Positions 13,835 to 21,054 of a stretch of DNA of 21,054 nucleotides are shown here, piece by piece. How positions within the stretch are numbered: position 1 is the stretch's first letter; each line of letters begins with the position of its first letter. Origin of the DNA: Armatimonadota bacterium. GTDB taxonomy: Bacteria > Armatimonadota > JAAZEB01. Below the pieces are notes generated by a model that saw only the letters and a program-made list of their open reading frames with translations, did not search any database and was not told where the DNA came from. The translations under genes and the position numbers were made by a program. Location of the stretch: assembly GCA_012841485.1 (NCBI GenBank), contig DUUU01000142.1, forward strand, positions 1-21,054, written 5' to 3'.

Positions 13835-14851
13835 ATGGAGACACAGGCACAGCAGCTATTTATCACCCGCCTGCTGGTGATTGGGGCCGCCGGGCTCGCG
13901 GCACTCCTGGCGTACCTGTTCACCCCCTTCGTGGGAGAGCTGGCCAAGCGCGTGGGTGCAGTAGACCGGCCGGGCCACCGGAAGATCCATGAGCGGATCA
14001 TCCCCCGGTGGGGCGGAGTGGCCATCGTCGTCGCGCTCCTCGGAGCCGTCTGCTTCGCCTGGTGGCTTGCCTCTCTCCTCGGGGTCTCCCTGGTCTCCAC
14101 GCCCGCGGCAAAGCGCGCCTTCTTCGGCGTTCTTCTCGGCACCCTCATGGTCGCCGTGGCAGGGGCGCTGGATGACATCTACGATCTCTCTCCCGCCCTC
14201 CAGATCGCCGGGCAGGGGATTGCCGCCACGGCGGCGCTCTTCCTGGGCGTGCGCATCGAGTTCATCTCCAACCCCTTTGCCGCGGATGGGAGCGTGCTCT
14301 TTCTAGGCGATCTGGGGGCGTTCATCACCGTCTTCTGGATCATCGGGATCACCAAGGCGGTGGATCTGATCGATGGCATGGATGGGCTGGCGGCCGGGAT
14401 CGCGGCGATTGCCGCCGCGACGATTGCCCTGATGGCGGTCTCCGCGCATCAGCCGCAGGTGGCGCTCATCGCGGCCGCGCTTGCGGGGGGCGCTATCGGC
14501 TTCCTGCGACACAATTTCAATCCGGCGAAGATCTTCATGGGGACGGTGGGTGCCTACGTGCTCGGGTTCGTGCTGGCAACCACCTCGATCATCGGCGTGC
14601 TCAAGATCCCGGTGCTCATTGCCATGGTGGTGCCGATCCTGGCGCTGGGAGTGCCCATCTTCGATACCTCATTTGCTATCGTGCGCCGCGCGCGCGAGCG
14701 CCGTCCGATCTTCGCCGCGGATAAGGGCCACCTGCACCACCGCCTGCTCAACCGCGGGCTCTCGCAGCGGCAGACCGTCCTGGTGCTTTATGGGGTCACC
14801 GTCGTGCTCTGCGCGGTGGCGCTGGCGATTTTCCACTATACGGTTGGATGA
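13835..14851 (+). CDS. WecA/TagO/MraY-family polyprenyl-phosphate sugar-1-phosphate transferase, altered motifs
   Basis: It encodes 338 residues, highly hydrophobic with about ten membrane spans, the usual size. The family moves a HexNAc-1-phosphate from a UDP-sugar to undecaprenyl phosphate on the inner face of the membrane, starting envelope polysaccharide synthesis. Family motifs visible are DRPGHRKIHERIIPRWGG (44-61), GALDDIYDLSP (110-120, with D113 and D114), DLIDGMDGLAAG (177-188) and DKGHLHHRLLNRGLS (296-310). Three usual positions differ: K174 and D177 replace the two Asn of the TNAVNLIDG motif, and FMGTVGA (234-240) has Thr237 in place of the catalytic-site Asp of FMGD. Activity is therefore uncertain. 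The next gene, UDP-GlcNAc 2-epimerase, supports a role in wall or surface polymer synthesis. No strong Shine-Dalgarno sequence precedes the ATG. Confidence 0.88.
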   Translation: METQAQQLFITRLLVIGAAGLAALLAYLFTPFVGELAKRVGAVDRPGHRKIHERIIPRWGGVAIVVALLGAVCFAWWLASLLGVSLVSTPAAKRAFFGVLLGTLMVAVAGALDDIYDLSPALQIAGQGIAATAALFLGVRIEFISNPFAADGSVLFLGDLGAFITVFWIIGITKAVDLIDGMDGLAAGIAAIAAATIALMAVSAHQPQVALIAAALAGGAIGFLRHNFNPAKIFMGTVGAYVLGFVLATTSIIGVLKIPVLIAMVVPILALGVPIFDTSFAIVRRARERRPIFAADKGHLHHRLLNRGLSQRQTVLVLYGVTVVLCAVALAIFHYTVG

Positions 14852-14973
14852 GGTGGCGGGGGGGTGCGTAGCGGAGGCGAAAGCAGCGAGCGCCTGCGAT
14901 GAACCCGGTTTGCGGCCAAGCTTGGCAGTCCAGGATGCCCTCGCTTCCTTCACTCGATAGGGGGTCTAGTTCT

Positions 14974-16104
14974 ATGAGCGGTACATTCAAGATCATGGCC
15001 GTGTTTGGCACCCGTCCGGATGCGCTGAAGATGGCGCCGGTTGTCAACGAGCTGAAGCGCTATCCGGAGAAGGTGCGCGTGGTGGTGGCCGTCACCGCGC
15101 AACACCGGGAGATGCTGGATCAGGTCCTCTCCATCTTCGATATTCGTCCCGATTACGACCTGAATATCATGCTCCCGAACCAGACGCTGACGCAGATTGC
15201 CACGCGTGCGCTAAACGGCCTGGATCCGATCCTAGCCGCGGAGCAGCCCCAGCTTGTCCTGGTGCAGGGCGATACGTTGACCACTTTTGCCGCCGGCCTG
15301 GCTGCCTTCTTCCACCGTGTGGATGTGGGCCATGTCGAGGCGGGTCTGCGTACGGATGACAAGTACAATCCCTTCCCCGAGGAGATGAACCGCCGGCTGA
15401 CGACGCGCCTGGCCGACCTGCACTTCCCGCCCACGGAACGTGCCCGGCAGACGCTGCTGGCCGATGGCGTGCGCCCCGAGGATATCTTCGTGACCGGGAA
15501 TACGGTGATCGACGCGCTGCTGGCCACCGCGGAGAAGCCGTTCGAGTTCACCGAGCCGCCCCTCTCCGAGGTGGATTTCGGAGCATACCGGACGATCCTG
15601 GTGACGGCGCACCGCCGTGAGAACTGGGGAGAGCCGATCCGCGATATCTGCCGTGCCTTGCGGCAGATCATCGAGGAGTATCCGGACACGCAGGCGATCT
15701 TCCAGATGCACAAGAACCCGGTGGTTCGCGACGTGATCCGCGAGGAGTTGGGGAGCGTTTCGCGCGTGCTTCTGGTGGAGCCGCAGGAGTACGTGCCCTG
15801 GGTTCACCTGATGAAGCGGGCTTACCTGGTGCTGACGGACTCCGGGGGGATCCAGGAGGAGGCGCCCTCGCTGGGCCTGCCGGTCCTGGTGATGCGCGAG
15901 ACGACGGAGCGCCCCGAGGGAGTGGACGCCGGCGTGGCGAAATTGGTTGGCACGAACCCCGAGCGGATCGTGGCGGAGGCAAGGGAGCTTCTGGGGAACA
16001 AGGAAGCGTATCGGCGCATGGCGCACGCAATGAACCCCTATGGCGACGGGCGCGCCGCGAAGCATATCCGCGAGGCGATCTTCGCGCGCTACGGCCTGGC
16101 TTAG
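14974..16104 (+). CDS. wecB: UDP-N-acetylglucosamine 2-epimerase (non-hydrolysing)
   Basis: It encodes 376 residues, as expected for WecB/MnaA. It converts UDP-GlcNAc to UDP-ManNAc, a precursor of linkage units and surface polysaccharides. ATG 14974 is chosen because AGGGGG lies 9 nt upstream and the fold begins directly with FKIMAVFGTRPDALKMAPVV. Predicted active-site residues line up with the E. coli enzyme: D100 (QGDT), E122 (HVEAGLRT), E136 (FPEEMNRR), R140, and H213 (TAHRREN). The UDP-binding tail LTDSGGIQEEAPSLGLPVLV and METTERPEG-like stretch (MRETTERPEG) are intact. A small change is Asp16 in GTRPD where Glu is usual. It follows the WecA-like gene on the same strand, 122 bp away. Confidence 0.95.
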   Translation: MSGTFKIMAVFGTRPDALKMAPVVNELKRYPEKVRVVVAVTAQHREMLDQVLSIFDIRPDYDLNIMLPNQTLTQIATRALNGLDPILAAEQPQLVLVQGDTLTTFAAGLAAFFHRVDVGHVEAGLRTDDKYNPFPEEMNRRLTTRLADLHFPPTERARQTLLADGVRPEDIFVTGNTVIDALLATAEKPFEFTEPPLSEVDFGAYRTILVTAHRRENWGEPIRDICRALRQIIEEYPDTQAIFQMHKNPVVRDVIREELGSVSRVLLVEPQEYVPWVHLMKRAYLVLTDSGGIQEEAPSLGLPVLVMRETTERPEGVDAGVAKLVGTNPERIVAEARELLGNKEAYRRMAHAMNPYGDGRAAKHIREAIFARYGLA

Positions 16105-16179
16105 GGGCGCCGGGATGCGACCGGGGCCGCGCCGGCTGTGGGGAAGTGTGCGGTTTCGTTGAGGATGCGATCATAGGCG

Positions 16180-17301
16180 ATGTTCATGCACATCTGGGGA
16201 ATCCTGTGGCGCTTGATGGCGATAGCCACCGCGATCTATGTAGGATGGCGGGTGCGCTTCATCGTTGTCATCGTCCTCCTGTCAGTCATCCTCACCTATG
16301 TGGCCCACCCACTCGTGGAGCGCGGGTGTCGTTGGCGCCCGCGCTCCGTACGCTCCAGCTCGTGGCGCTTTCTCGTCACCTTGGCCGTCTTCCTGATGCT
16401 GATCACGCTCTCGGTTGGCTTGATGCTCTGGATCTGGGTGCCGTTTCAGGCGCAACTCAACGACCTGCACCAGAGCATTGGCGACTACCAGGTGGCGATC
16501 GAGGCGCGCCTCGCCGGTCTGCGCGAGTGGTATGGCCGGCTGCCAGAGTCGATGCGCACGGCGCTGGATCAACAGCCGGATGAGCGGGTCACTCACTACC
16601 TTCTCGGGCTCGTCGGCGGCATTGTGGCGCGAACGGTCGACTGGGCATCGCGTATCTGGGAGCTCATCCTGATCCCGGTGCTCGCCTTCTACTTCTGCCT
16701 GGATAGCCGCAGCCTGAAGCGAGAGTTGCTCTTCCTGGTCCCCTATCGCAAGGTGCGCGAAACGCTCTTCCTCCTGCACCAGGCGACGCGCATCATGCAG
16801 AGCTATGTGGTGGCGCAGCTCGTCCTCTGCCTGGTCGCCGGCGTCGTGGTAGGAGGGGGCCTGTGGATCTTGAAGGTGCCCTACCCACTGGTGCTCGGGG
16901 TGTTGGCGGGGATCACGCGCGCGGTGCCGATTGTCGGTCCTGTGATTGGCGCGATCCCGATCACCCTCCTGGCCATGACGGTCTCCCTCAAGATGGGGAT
17001 GTCGGTGCTCCTCTTCTTCTGCATCCTGCATCTGGTGGAGAGCAAGGTGCTGCTTCCCGAATTGGTGGGGCACCGGATGAAGCTGCACCCGGCGATCATC
17101 CTCATCGTGCTGTTGGTGGGCGCCGAGTTCTTCGGCATCCTCGGCATGTTCCTGGCGGCTCCTGTCGCCGCCATTCTCCGGATGCTCCTCGGCTTCTACC
17201 TGATCGAGCCGGAGATGCGCCGGCGGCGTGCCCTGGGCGCGATGGCTGCGGGTCGCCTCGCCGCGGAAGAGGCGAAGGATCTCTTCCGCAAGGTATCATG
17301 A
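16180..17301 (+). CDS. AI-2E family transporter-like membrane protein
   Basis: It encodes 373 residues with about eight membrane spans and a soluble stretch around 90-150 between the early and late spans, the layout of the AI-2E/PerM/YtvI family. Recognisable parts are VILTYVAHPLVERG (early), ILIPVLAFYFCLDSRSLKRE (about 160-180), VPIVGPVIGAIPITLLA, and HLVESKVLLPELVGHRMKLHPAIILIVLL near the end, followed by the typical FLAAPVAAILR. Family members export small molecules such as autoinducer-2 or act as ion exchangers, so the substrate is unknown. The ATG at 16180 has a weak ribosome site, and ATG 16186 is an alternative. It sits between the epimerase and two sugar permeases, 31 bp before the first. 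Confidence 0.9.
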   Translation: MFMHIWGILWRLMAIATAIYVGWRVRFIVVIVLLSVILTYVAHPLVERGCRWRPRSVRSSSWRFLVTLAVFLMLITLSVGLMLWIWVPFQAQLNDLHQSIGDYQVAIEARLAGLREWYGRLPESMRTALDQQPDERVTHYLLGLVGGIVARTVDWASRIWELILIPVLAFYFCLDSRSLKRELLFLVPYRKVRETLFLLHQATRIMQSYVVAQLVLCLVAGVVVGGGLWILKVPYPLVLGVLAGITRAVPIVGPVIGAIPITLLAMTVSLKMGMSVLLFFCILHLVESKVLLPELVGHRMKLHPAIILIVLLVGAEFFGILGMFLAAPVAAILRMLLGFYLIEPEMRRRRALGAMAAGRLAAEEAKDLFRKVS

Positions 17302-17332
17302 GGGGCGAGGGGAAGAGGGAGGTTTTGGCCGA

Positions 17333-18409
17333 GTGGATCCGATAGCCAAACGCCACGAGGAGGGAGTGGATCAGGACGCGCGTCCGGCGTGCCAGGGCTG
17401 GGCTCAACGCGCGCGCCACGCGCTCCGGCATGGGCTGGAGTTGCCGGAGGAGTGGCACCGCCTCTCTCCCGCGGCCCGGCGCCGCTTCCTTCGAGAGAGC
17501 TTCCAGGCATACACTTTTCTCCTCCCCGCGCTCGTGATCATCGGTGTATTCCACGTTTTCGCCATCTTCTACGCGGTCTACATCAGCCTCCACGACTGGT
17601 CGATCCTGAAAGAAGCGTACATCGGCCTGGCCAACTACTCCAAACTCCTCGCCGACCCGGAGTTCCGCCAGTCGCTGCTGGTCACCCTCTGGTATGTCAT
17701 CGGCACGGTGCCGGTGGGGCTGGCGCTCTCTCTTGGGGTGGCCGTGCTCCTCTTCCGACCGCTGCGTGGGGTGGGGTTCTACCGGACGCTCTTCTTCCTG
17801 CCCTATATCACGTCACTGGTCGCAGCCGCGGCGGTCTGGCAGTGGATGTACAACCCGGACTACGGCGTGCTCAACCTGGCGCTTGCCCGCCTTGGCCTGC
17901 CCGCGCAGCAATGGTTGCTGGAGCCACGGGGCGTGTTTGGGCTGGCACTGGCCCCGCTCGGCATCTCGCTTCCAGAGTGGGCCGCGGGTCCCAGCCTCGC
18001 ACTCGTCTCGATCATCGTGATGAGTATCTGGAGCGGACTCGGGTTCAACGTTATCGTCTACCTGGCTGGCCTGGGGAGCATTCCGCGCGAGTTGCAGGAA
18101 GCGGCGCGTGTTGATGGAGCAGGCGAGTGGCAGGTTTTTCGGCAGGTCACGGTCCCACTCCTTTCACCGACGACCTTCTTCCTGGTGATCATCGCCACGA
18201 TCCGCGCCTTCCAGGCGTTCAACCAGATCTATGTCATGTCGCCCAACGACCCAACGACGCGCACGCTCACGATGTTCATCTTCCAGACGTTCTACGGCTC
18301 CAGCCGCGCGGGCTACGGTGCCGCCGCCGCGATGGCGCTCTTTGTCATCCTGCTCCTCCTCACCATTGCGCAGATGCGTCTGGGCCAGGAGAAGGTGCAC
18401 TATGGATGA
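17333..18409 (+). CDS. Sugar ABC transporter permease, MalF/UgpA type
   Basis: It encodes 358 residues from GTG 17333, chosen because GGGAGG (17317-17322) lies 10 nt upstream and the gene then starts just after the preceding stop. GTG 17366 is possible but its GGAGG is only 2 nt away. A charged N-terminal stretch of about 58 residues precedes six spans; the first is AYTFLLPALVIIGVFHVFAI. FYRTLFFLPYITSLVAAAAV and WMYNPDYGVLN are family signatures. The EAA loop that contacts the ATPase is ELQEAARVDGAGEWQVFRQV. It forms the inner-membrane channel with the permease downstream and imports a sugar or glycoside. The loop around WLLEPRGVFGLALAPLGISL is longer than usual. No ATPase or binding-protein gene is in the window. 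Confidence 0.92.
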   Translation: MDPIAKRHEEGVDQDARPACQGWAQRARHALRHGLELPEEWHRLSPAARRRFLRESFQAYTFLLPALVIIGVFHVFAIFYAVYISLHDWSILKEAYIGLANYSKLLADPEFRQSLLVTLWYVIGTVPVGLALSLGVAVLLFRPLRGVGFYRTLFFLPYITSLVAAAAVWQWMYNPDYGVLNLALARLGLPAQQWLLEPRGVFGLALAPLGISLPEWAAGPSLALVSIIVMSIWSGLGFNVIVYLAGLGSIPRELQEAARVDGAGEWQVFRQVTVPLLSPTTFFLVIIATIRAFQAFNQIYVMSPNDPTTRTLTMFIFQTFYGSSRAGYGAAAAMALFVILLLLTIAQMRLGQEKVHYG

Positions 18410-18479
18410 TCGGCGGCGTGGGGGACGCCGGGAGAAGCCCTTCCCGCATCGGTGAATGGGATGATACAGGGGAAGCTGC

Positions 18480-19418
18480 ATGGCTGATGAGCGAAGAGAC
18501 AAAGAGAGTGCCGGCACGGTGACTCGCGCCGTGCGAAATGGGGGGCGAATGGTGGATGTGCCGGGGGGGGCGGTGCCGCCGCACTCTCGGGCCCGCGTGC
18601 GCCCTGGCCCCGCGCTGCTCATCCATGCCGTCTTGATCGTGGCGGGACTGGCGGTGGCGTTCCCCTTCTACTGGATGGTGATCACGTCACTCAAGACGGC
18701 GAGTGAGACGACGAGCATCCCCCCGACACTTTTCCCGAAAGCGCTCACCTTCTCCAACTACGCGGAGGTGTGGCGGGCGGCTCCCTTCGGGCGCTACTTC
18801 GTGAACACCGTCGGCATTGCCGGCTGCGTCACGCTGGGGGTGCTGGTCACCTCGGCCCTCGCCGGGCACGCCTTTGCCCGAATGCGCTTCCCCGGCCGGC
18901 AGGTGCTCTTTGTCCTGCTGCTGGCGACCTTGATGATCCCCTTTGAAGTGCTGCTGATCCCCGACTACATCCTGATCACGAAGCTGCACTGGGAAGACAC
19001 CTACCTGGCGATGATCGTGCCGTGGATGGCGAGCGTCTTCGGCATCTTCCTGATGCGCCAGTTCTTCCTGGGCATCCCGGACGAGTTGTGGGATGCCGCG
19101 CGCCTGGATGGCTGCGGGCACGGCACCTATCTGAGCCGCATCGCGGTACCGCTCGCGGGATCGGGGCTGGCGGTCGTTGCCATCGTGAGCTTCCTTGGCT
19201 CATGGAACGCGCTCCTCTGGCCGCTGGTGGTGGTGACACGCCACCCCGAGATCCGGCCGATTCAGCTTGGGTTGGCCGTCTTCACCACCGAGTTTGGCGT
19301 CTACTTCCACCTAGTCATGGCAGCCGCCACGGTGACGATCTTGCCGGTGCTGTTGCTCTTCCTCGTTGCCCAGCGCCAGTTCGTGGAGAGCATCGCGCGC
19401 ACTGGCGTGAAGGGATAG
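18480..19418 (+). CDS. Sugar ABC transporter permease, MalG/UgpE type
   Basis: It encodes 312 residues. ATG 18480 has AGGGGA about 8 nt upstream. A charged N-terminal tail of about 45 residues is followed by the first span (LLIHAVLIVAGLAVAFPFYW) and then WMVITSLKTASETTSIPPTL, the hallmark start of MalG-type permeases. NYAEVWRAAPFGRYFVNTV, LMIPFEVLLIPDYILITKL and SFLGSWNALLWPLVVV follow in family order. The EAA loop is ELWDAARLDGCGHGTYLSRI. It pairs with the preceding permease, 70 bp upstream, to form the membrane channel of a CUT1 carbohydrate importer. An uninterrupted run of eight G (18563-18570) lies within its early codons. Confidence 0.93.
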   Translation: MADERRDKESAGTVTRAVRNGGRMVDVPGGAVPPHSRARVRPGPALLIHAVLIVAGLAVAFPFYWMVITSLKTASETTSIPPTLFPKALTFSNYAEVWRAAPFGRYFVNTVGIAGCVTLGVLVTSALAGHAFARMRFPGRQVLFVLLLATLMIPFEVLLIPDYILITKLHWEDTYLAMIVPWMASVFGIFLMRQFFLGIPDELWDAARLDGCGHGTYLSRIAVPLAGSGLAVVAIVSFLGSWNALLWPLVVVTRHPEIRPIQLGLAVFTTEFGVYFHLVMAAATVTILPVLLLFLVAQRQFVESIARTGVKG

Positions 19419-19464
19419 AATAGCGCGTCGGGGAGTGGGGGTTCGTGCCCGGGCGGTTGGGGAA

Positions 19465-19473
19465 TGCTATCAT
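19465..19473 (+). promoter_or_regulatory. Extended -10 promoter before the lipoprotein gene
   Basis: TGCTATCAT fits TGnTATAAT with one mismatch in the hexamer. No good -35 is visible. The predicted start near 19480 gives a leader of about 16 nt that includes AGGAG (19484-19488), a layout like the NagA-like gene. Confidence 0.5.
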
Positions 19474-19483
19474 CGCTTCGGTA

Positions 19484-19488
19484 AGGAG
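19484..19488 (+). promoter_or_regulatory. Ribosome binding site that sets the lipoprotein start
   Basis: AGGAG ends 7 nt before ATG 19496. It favours this start over the in-frame GTG at 19445, which lies upstream of the predicted transcription start. Confidence 0.7.
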
Positions 19489-19495
19489 ATGGGTC

Positions 19496-20248
19496 ATGGC
19501 CTGTGGGTGGAGTAGGGATGCGCGTGTGGAGGGGAGCCAGCGGCGGAGCCGGGGCGTATCCGGGATCGCTCGCGCGGGCTTCCTGATGATGGTGGCCGGC
19601 ATCCTAATGACCACGGGGTGCGCGCGCGTGCCCGATGAGGCGGCGGGGCCGCTGGTGCGCCGGACGCTGACAGTCGATTTCACCGTCGCCGGTCGGATCA
19701 ATCCCCTCTACTACTACTACATCGCTCTGGATACCGGGGGCAATCCGGTGGAGGGACCGGTGCCCGTGGTCGCCTTCCCCTGGGGAAATGGCTGGGGCAC
19801 AGGGAAGATCACGCACTTTGTCCTCTATCATCTCGGCACCTTTGGCGTCTTCCGATTTGTGCCCGGCACCGACCTCCTGCAGGCGAATGCGCTTGGCACC
19901 CCCTTCGACTTCAACCGCCCAGAGGAGGCCCCGGGAAACCGCATTCGCGTCACTCTGGATGTGGATGCCACGCTTGGCCAGGATGTGAACGTGGTCAACC
20001 TGAACATCATCGCTACCGACCGGATCAACATTGAGCCGACATCGCTTGAGACGAAGGTGGTGGATGCTCTCGGCTTCACGGGCAACCAGTTCCTGACGCT
20101 GCCGCTGGATATTCCGCAAACCTTCACCAACTCGCAGCTCACGGATCCCGAGCAGGCGGGCGATGTGCCGCCGGCATTGCAGCCAGGGGTAGAGGAGGAG
20201 GATCTCGACATCATCGACTGGAGCGCCGAGGTTCAGATCAATCAGTAG
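19496..20248 (+). CDS. Uncharacterised probable lipoprotein (250 aa)
   Basis: I do not recognise the family. An Arg-rich N-terminal region of about 25 residues precedes the hydrophobic stretch GFLMMVAGILMTTGC, and the Cys would be the lipidated residue. The -3 position is Thr rather than the usual Leu, so the lipobox is imperfect. The mature part opens with RTLTVDFTVAGRINPLYYYY, then IALDTGGNPVEGPVPVVAFP, WGNGWGTGKITHFVLYHLG and FGVFRFVPGTD. It looks beta-rich, continuing with RIRVTLDVDATLGQDVNVVN, and ends in an acidic tail (EEEDLDIIDW). It probably resides on the outer surface of the inner membrane or in the outer membrane. It has its own promoter and ribosome site. Its last 7 bp overlap the end of the opposite-strand barrel gene. 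Confidence 0.85.
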   Translation: MACGWSRDARVEGSQRRSRGVSGIARAGFLMMVAGILMTTGCARVPDEAAGPLVRRTLTVDFTVAGRINPLYYYYIALDTGGNPVEGPVPVVAFPWGNGWGTGKITHFVLYHLGTFGVFRFVPGTDLLQANALGTPFDFNRPEEAPGNRIRVTLDVDATLGQDVNVVNLNIIATDRINIEPTSLETKVVDALGFTGNQFLTLPLDIPQTFTNSQLTDPEQAGDVPPALQPGVEEEDLDIIDWSAEVQINQ

Positions 20249-21054
20249 AGGCTCCCGATATCGGTCGAGAGGTACTGGCCACTGGGGCTGACCCCGAACT
20301 CCTTGTTGACGGGGAACGCCTTGATGCTCAGGACGAAGCGAAGTTCCCGCTCCTTGCGCCCGAGGAAGGTGCCCTCGGTATAGATGGCGCTTGCCTCCCA
20401 GCAGTGCAGGTCACGCGTCAGCATCACCTGCGTGTAGGGCTGGCTGGTTCCATAGCCGCTGGCGACACGCCCGTAGAGCGATTGGACCTGCCACTTGGGA
20501 GAGATCTGCGAGCTAAGCGATGCCTTGATGGTGCCTAGCCGGTTTCTGGAGGTGTCCCAGACGGTCCCCACGGCCAGCTGCAGCGGGTCCCCGTAGTCCA
20601 CGTACCAGCGGGCGCGGATGTCGCGCAGGCGCTTCTGCGTGCCGAACCGGCGCTTGCCGAACCAGTCGTACGCGCTCTCCATCTCGAGGAGGTGATGCGC
20701 GTTTGGCTGATACTGCGTTCGCACTACCAGGTCGCTGGCGTTGTGCAGGTCAAAATCATACCCTGTGTTGAGGGTGACATAGGCCTTGCCCGCAGCGGCC
20801 GGATCGAGGCGCCGGTTGTCCCAGCCGTAGGGGGCGCCTGCGTAGGAGGTGCCGACCCCATAGCCGCCGGTGAGCCCGGTGCTGTAGCTGGAATAGGTTC
20901 CGCTATATCCCGCTGACGTGCTGATGCCACGCCGGATCCGGCTGCCAAACGTGGCCGATAGCGAGAGCTGGTGCGCCTCGGGGGCGTAATCGGAGGTGAA
21001 CGGCGTGTATCCGTTCTTGCGCATCAGCGAGTAGTTGAGCGAGATGAGCGACGA
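20242..21054 (-). CDS. C-terminal part of an LptD-like outer-membrane beta-barrel (5' end beyond window)
   Basis: The frame is open to the right edge without a stop, so the N-terminus is missing; the ATG at 21024 is internal. About 270 residues are visible, made of alternating polar and aromatic strands such as HQLSLSATFGSRIRRGISTS, TGYDFDLHN, ARWYVDYGDPLQLAVGTVWD, KASLSSQISPKWQVQSLYGR and RELRFVLSIKAFP. This is typical of outer-membrane barrels. The TQVMLTRDLHCWEASAIYTE segment resembles the region near the end of LptD, the LPS-assembly barrel, which often has a D-x-C-W pair in its last strands. The protein ends in Tyr, acceptable for barrel insertion. The outer-membrane assignment is solid by pattern; LptD itself is likely but could be another large barrel. 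Confidence 0.75.
   Translation of the reverse strand, partial: SSLISLNYSLMRKNGYTPFTSDYAPEAHQLSLSATFGSRIRRGISTSAGYSGTYSSYSTGLTGGYGVGTSYAGAPYGWDNRRLDPAAAGKAYVTLNTGYDFDLHNASDLVVRTQYQPNAHHLLEMESAYDWFGKRRFGTQKRLRDIRARWYVDYGDPLQLAVGTVWDTSRNRLGTIKASLSSQISPKWQVQSLYGRVASGYGTSQPYTQVMLTRDLHCWEASAIYTEGTFLGRKERELRFVLSIKAFPVNKEFGVSPSGQYLSTDIGSLY

Noticed and set aside
1..21054. CRISPR array, tRNA, rRNA, transposase or integrase
   Set aside because: I looked for regular direct repeats, cloverleaf and CCA-end patterns, and DDE or tyrosine-recombinase motifs, and saw none.

Overview
The window is high-GC bacterial DNA with densely packed genes. It suggests a diderm bacterium: at the right edge is the end of an outer-membrane beta-barrel resembling LptD, and there is a probable lipoprotein. 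Large secreted LamG/glycosidase-like and toroid-lyase-like proteins, HEAT repeats fused to a sugar-binding jelly roll, and a non-HemE URO-D family protein would suit Armatimonadota or a similar glycan-degrading lineage. That placement is inference. I saw no rRNA, tRNA, IS element, phage gene or CRISPR array.

Region 1 (1-8414, minus strand): four genes read leftwards. In transcription order they are a URO-D family protein, a secreted HEAT-repeat/jelly-roll protein, a 1093-residue secreted LamG/barrel-like protein, and a secreted toroid polysaccharide-lyase-like protein that runs off the left edge. The last is an 863-codon frame with no stop inside the window. The gaps are 167, 168 and 169 bp, and hairpins without T-tracts follow the first three genes. 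Together they look like an extracellular glycan-degradation locus with a cytosolic URO-D partner.

Region 2 (8415-11004, plus): after a 338-bp divergent intergenic region come a flavin-reductase-like protein and an SRPBCC protein that overlap by 26 bp, then a class I/II PLP aminotransferase. The aminotransferase has a textbook sigma70 promoter whose -35 box overlaps the previous stop codon. Its predicted start site is the A of the ATG, so the mRNA should be leaderless.

Region 3 (11102-12295, minus): a NagA-like deacetylase, convergent with the aminotransferase and driven by its own clear promoter.

Region 4 (12464-19418, plus): glyA, a WecA/TagO-like polyprenyl-phosphate sugar-1-phosphate transferase with altered active-site motifs, UDP-GlcNAc 2-epimerase, an AI-2E family membrane protein and two CUT1-type sugar ABC permeases. 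The transferase and epimerase point to envelope polysaccharide built from UDP-GlcNAc/UDP-ManNAc. The ATPase and binding protein for the permeases are not in the window.

Region 5 (19496-21054): an uncharacterised probable lipoprotein overlaps tail-to-tail, by 7 bp, with the 3' end of the LptD-like barrel gene.

I found no single system that I can call previously undescribed. The best leads are the leaderless promoter with its embedded dyad, the WecA-like enzyme that has lost the FMGD aspartate, and the HEAT/jelly-roll and LamG/barrel secreted proteins grouped with a URO-D protein.
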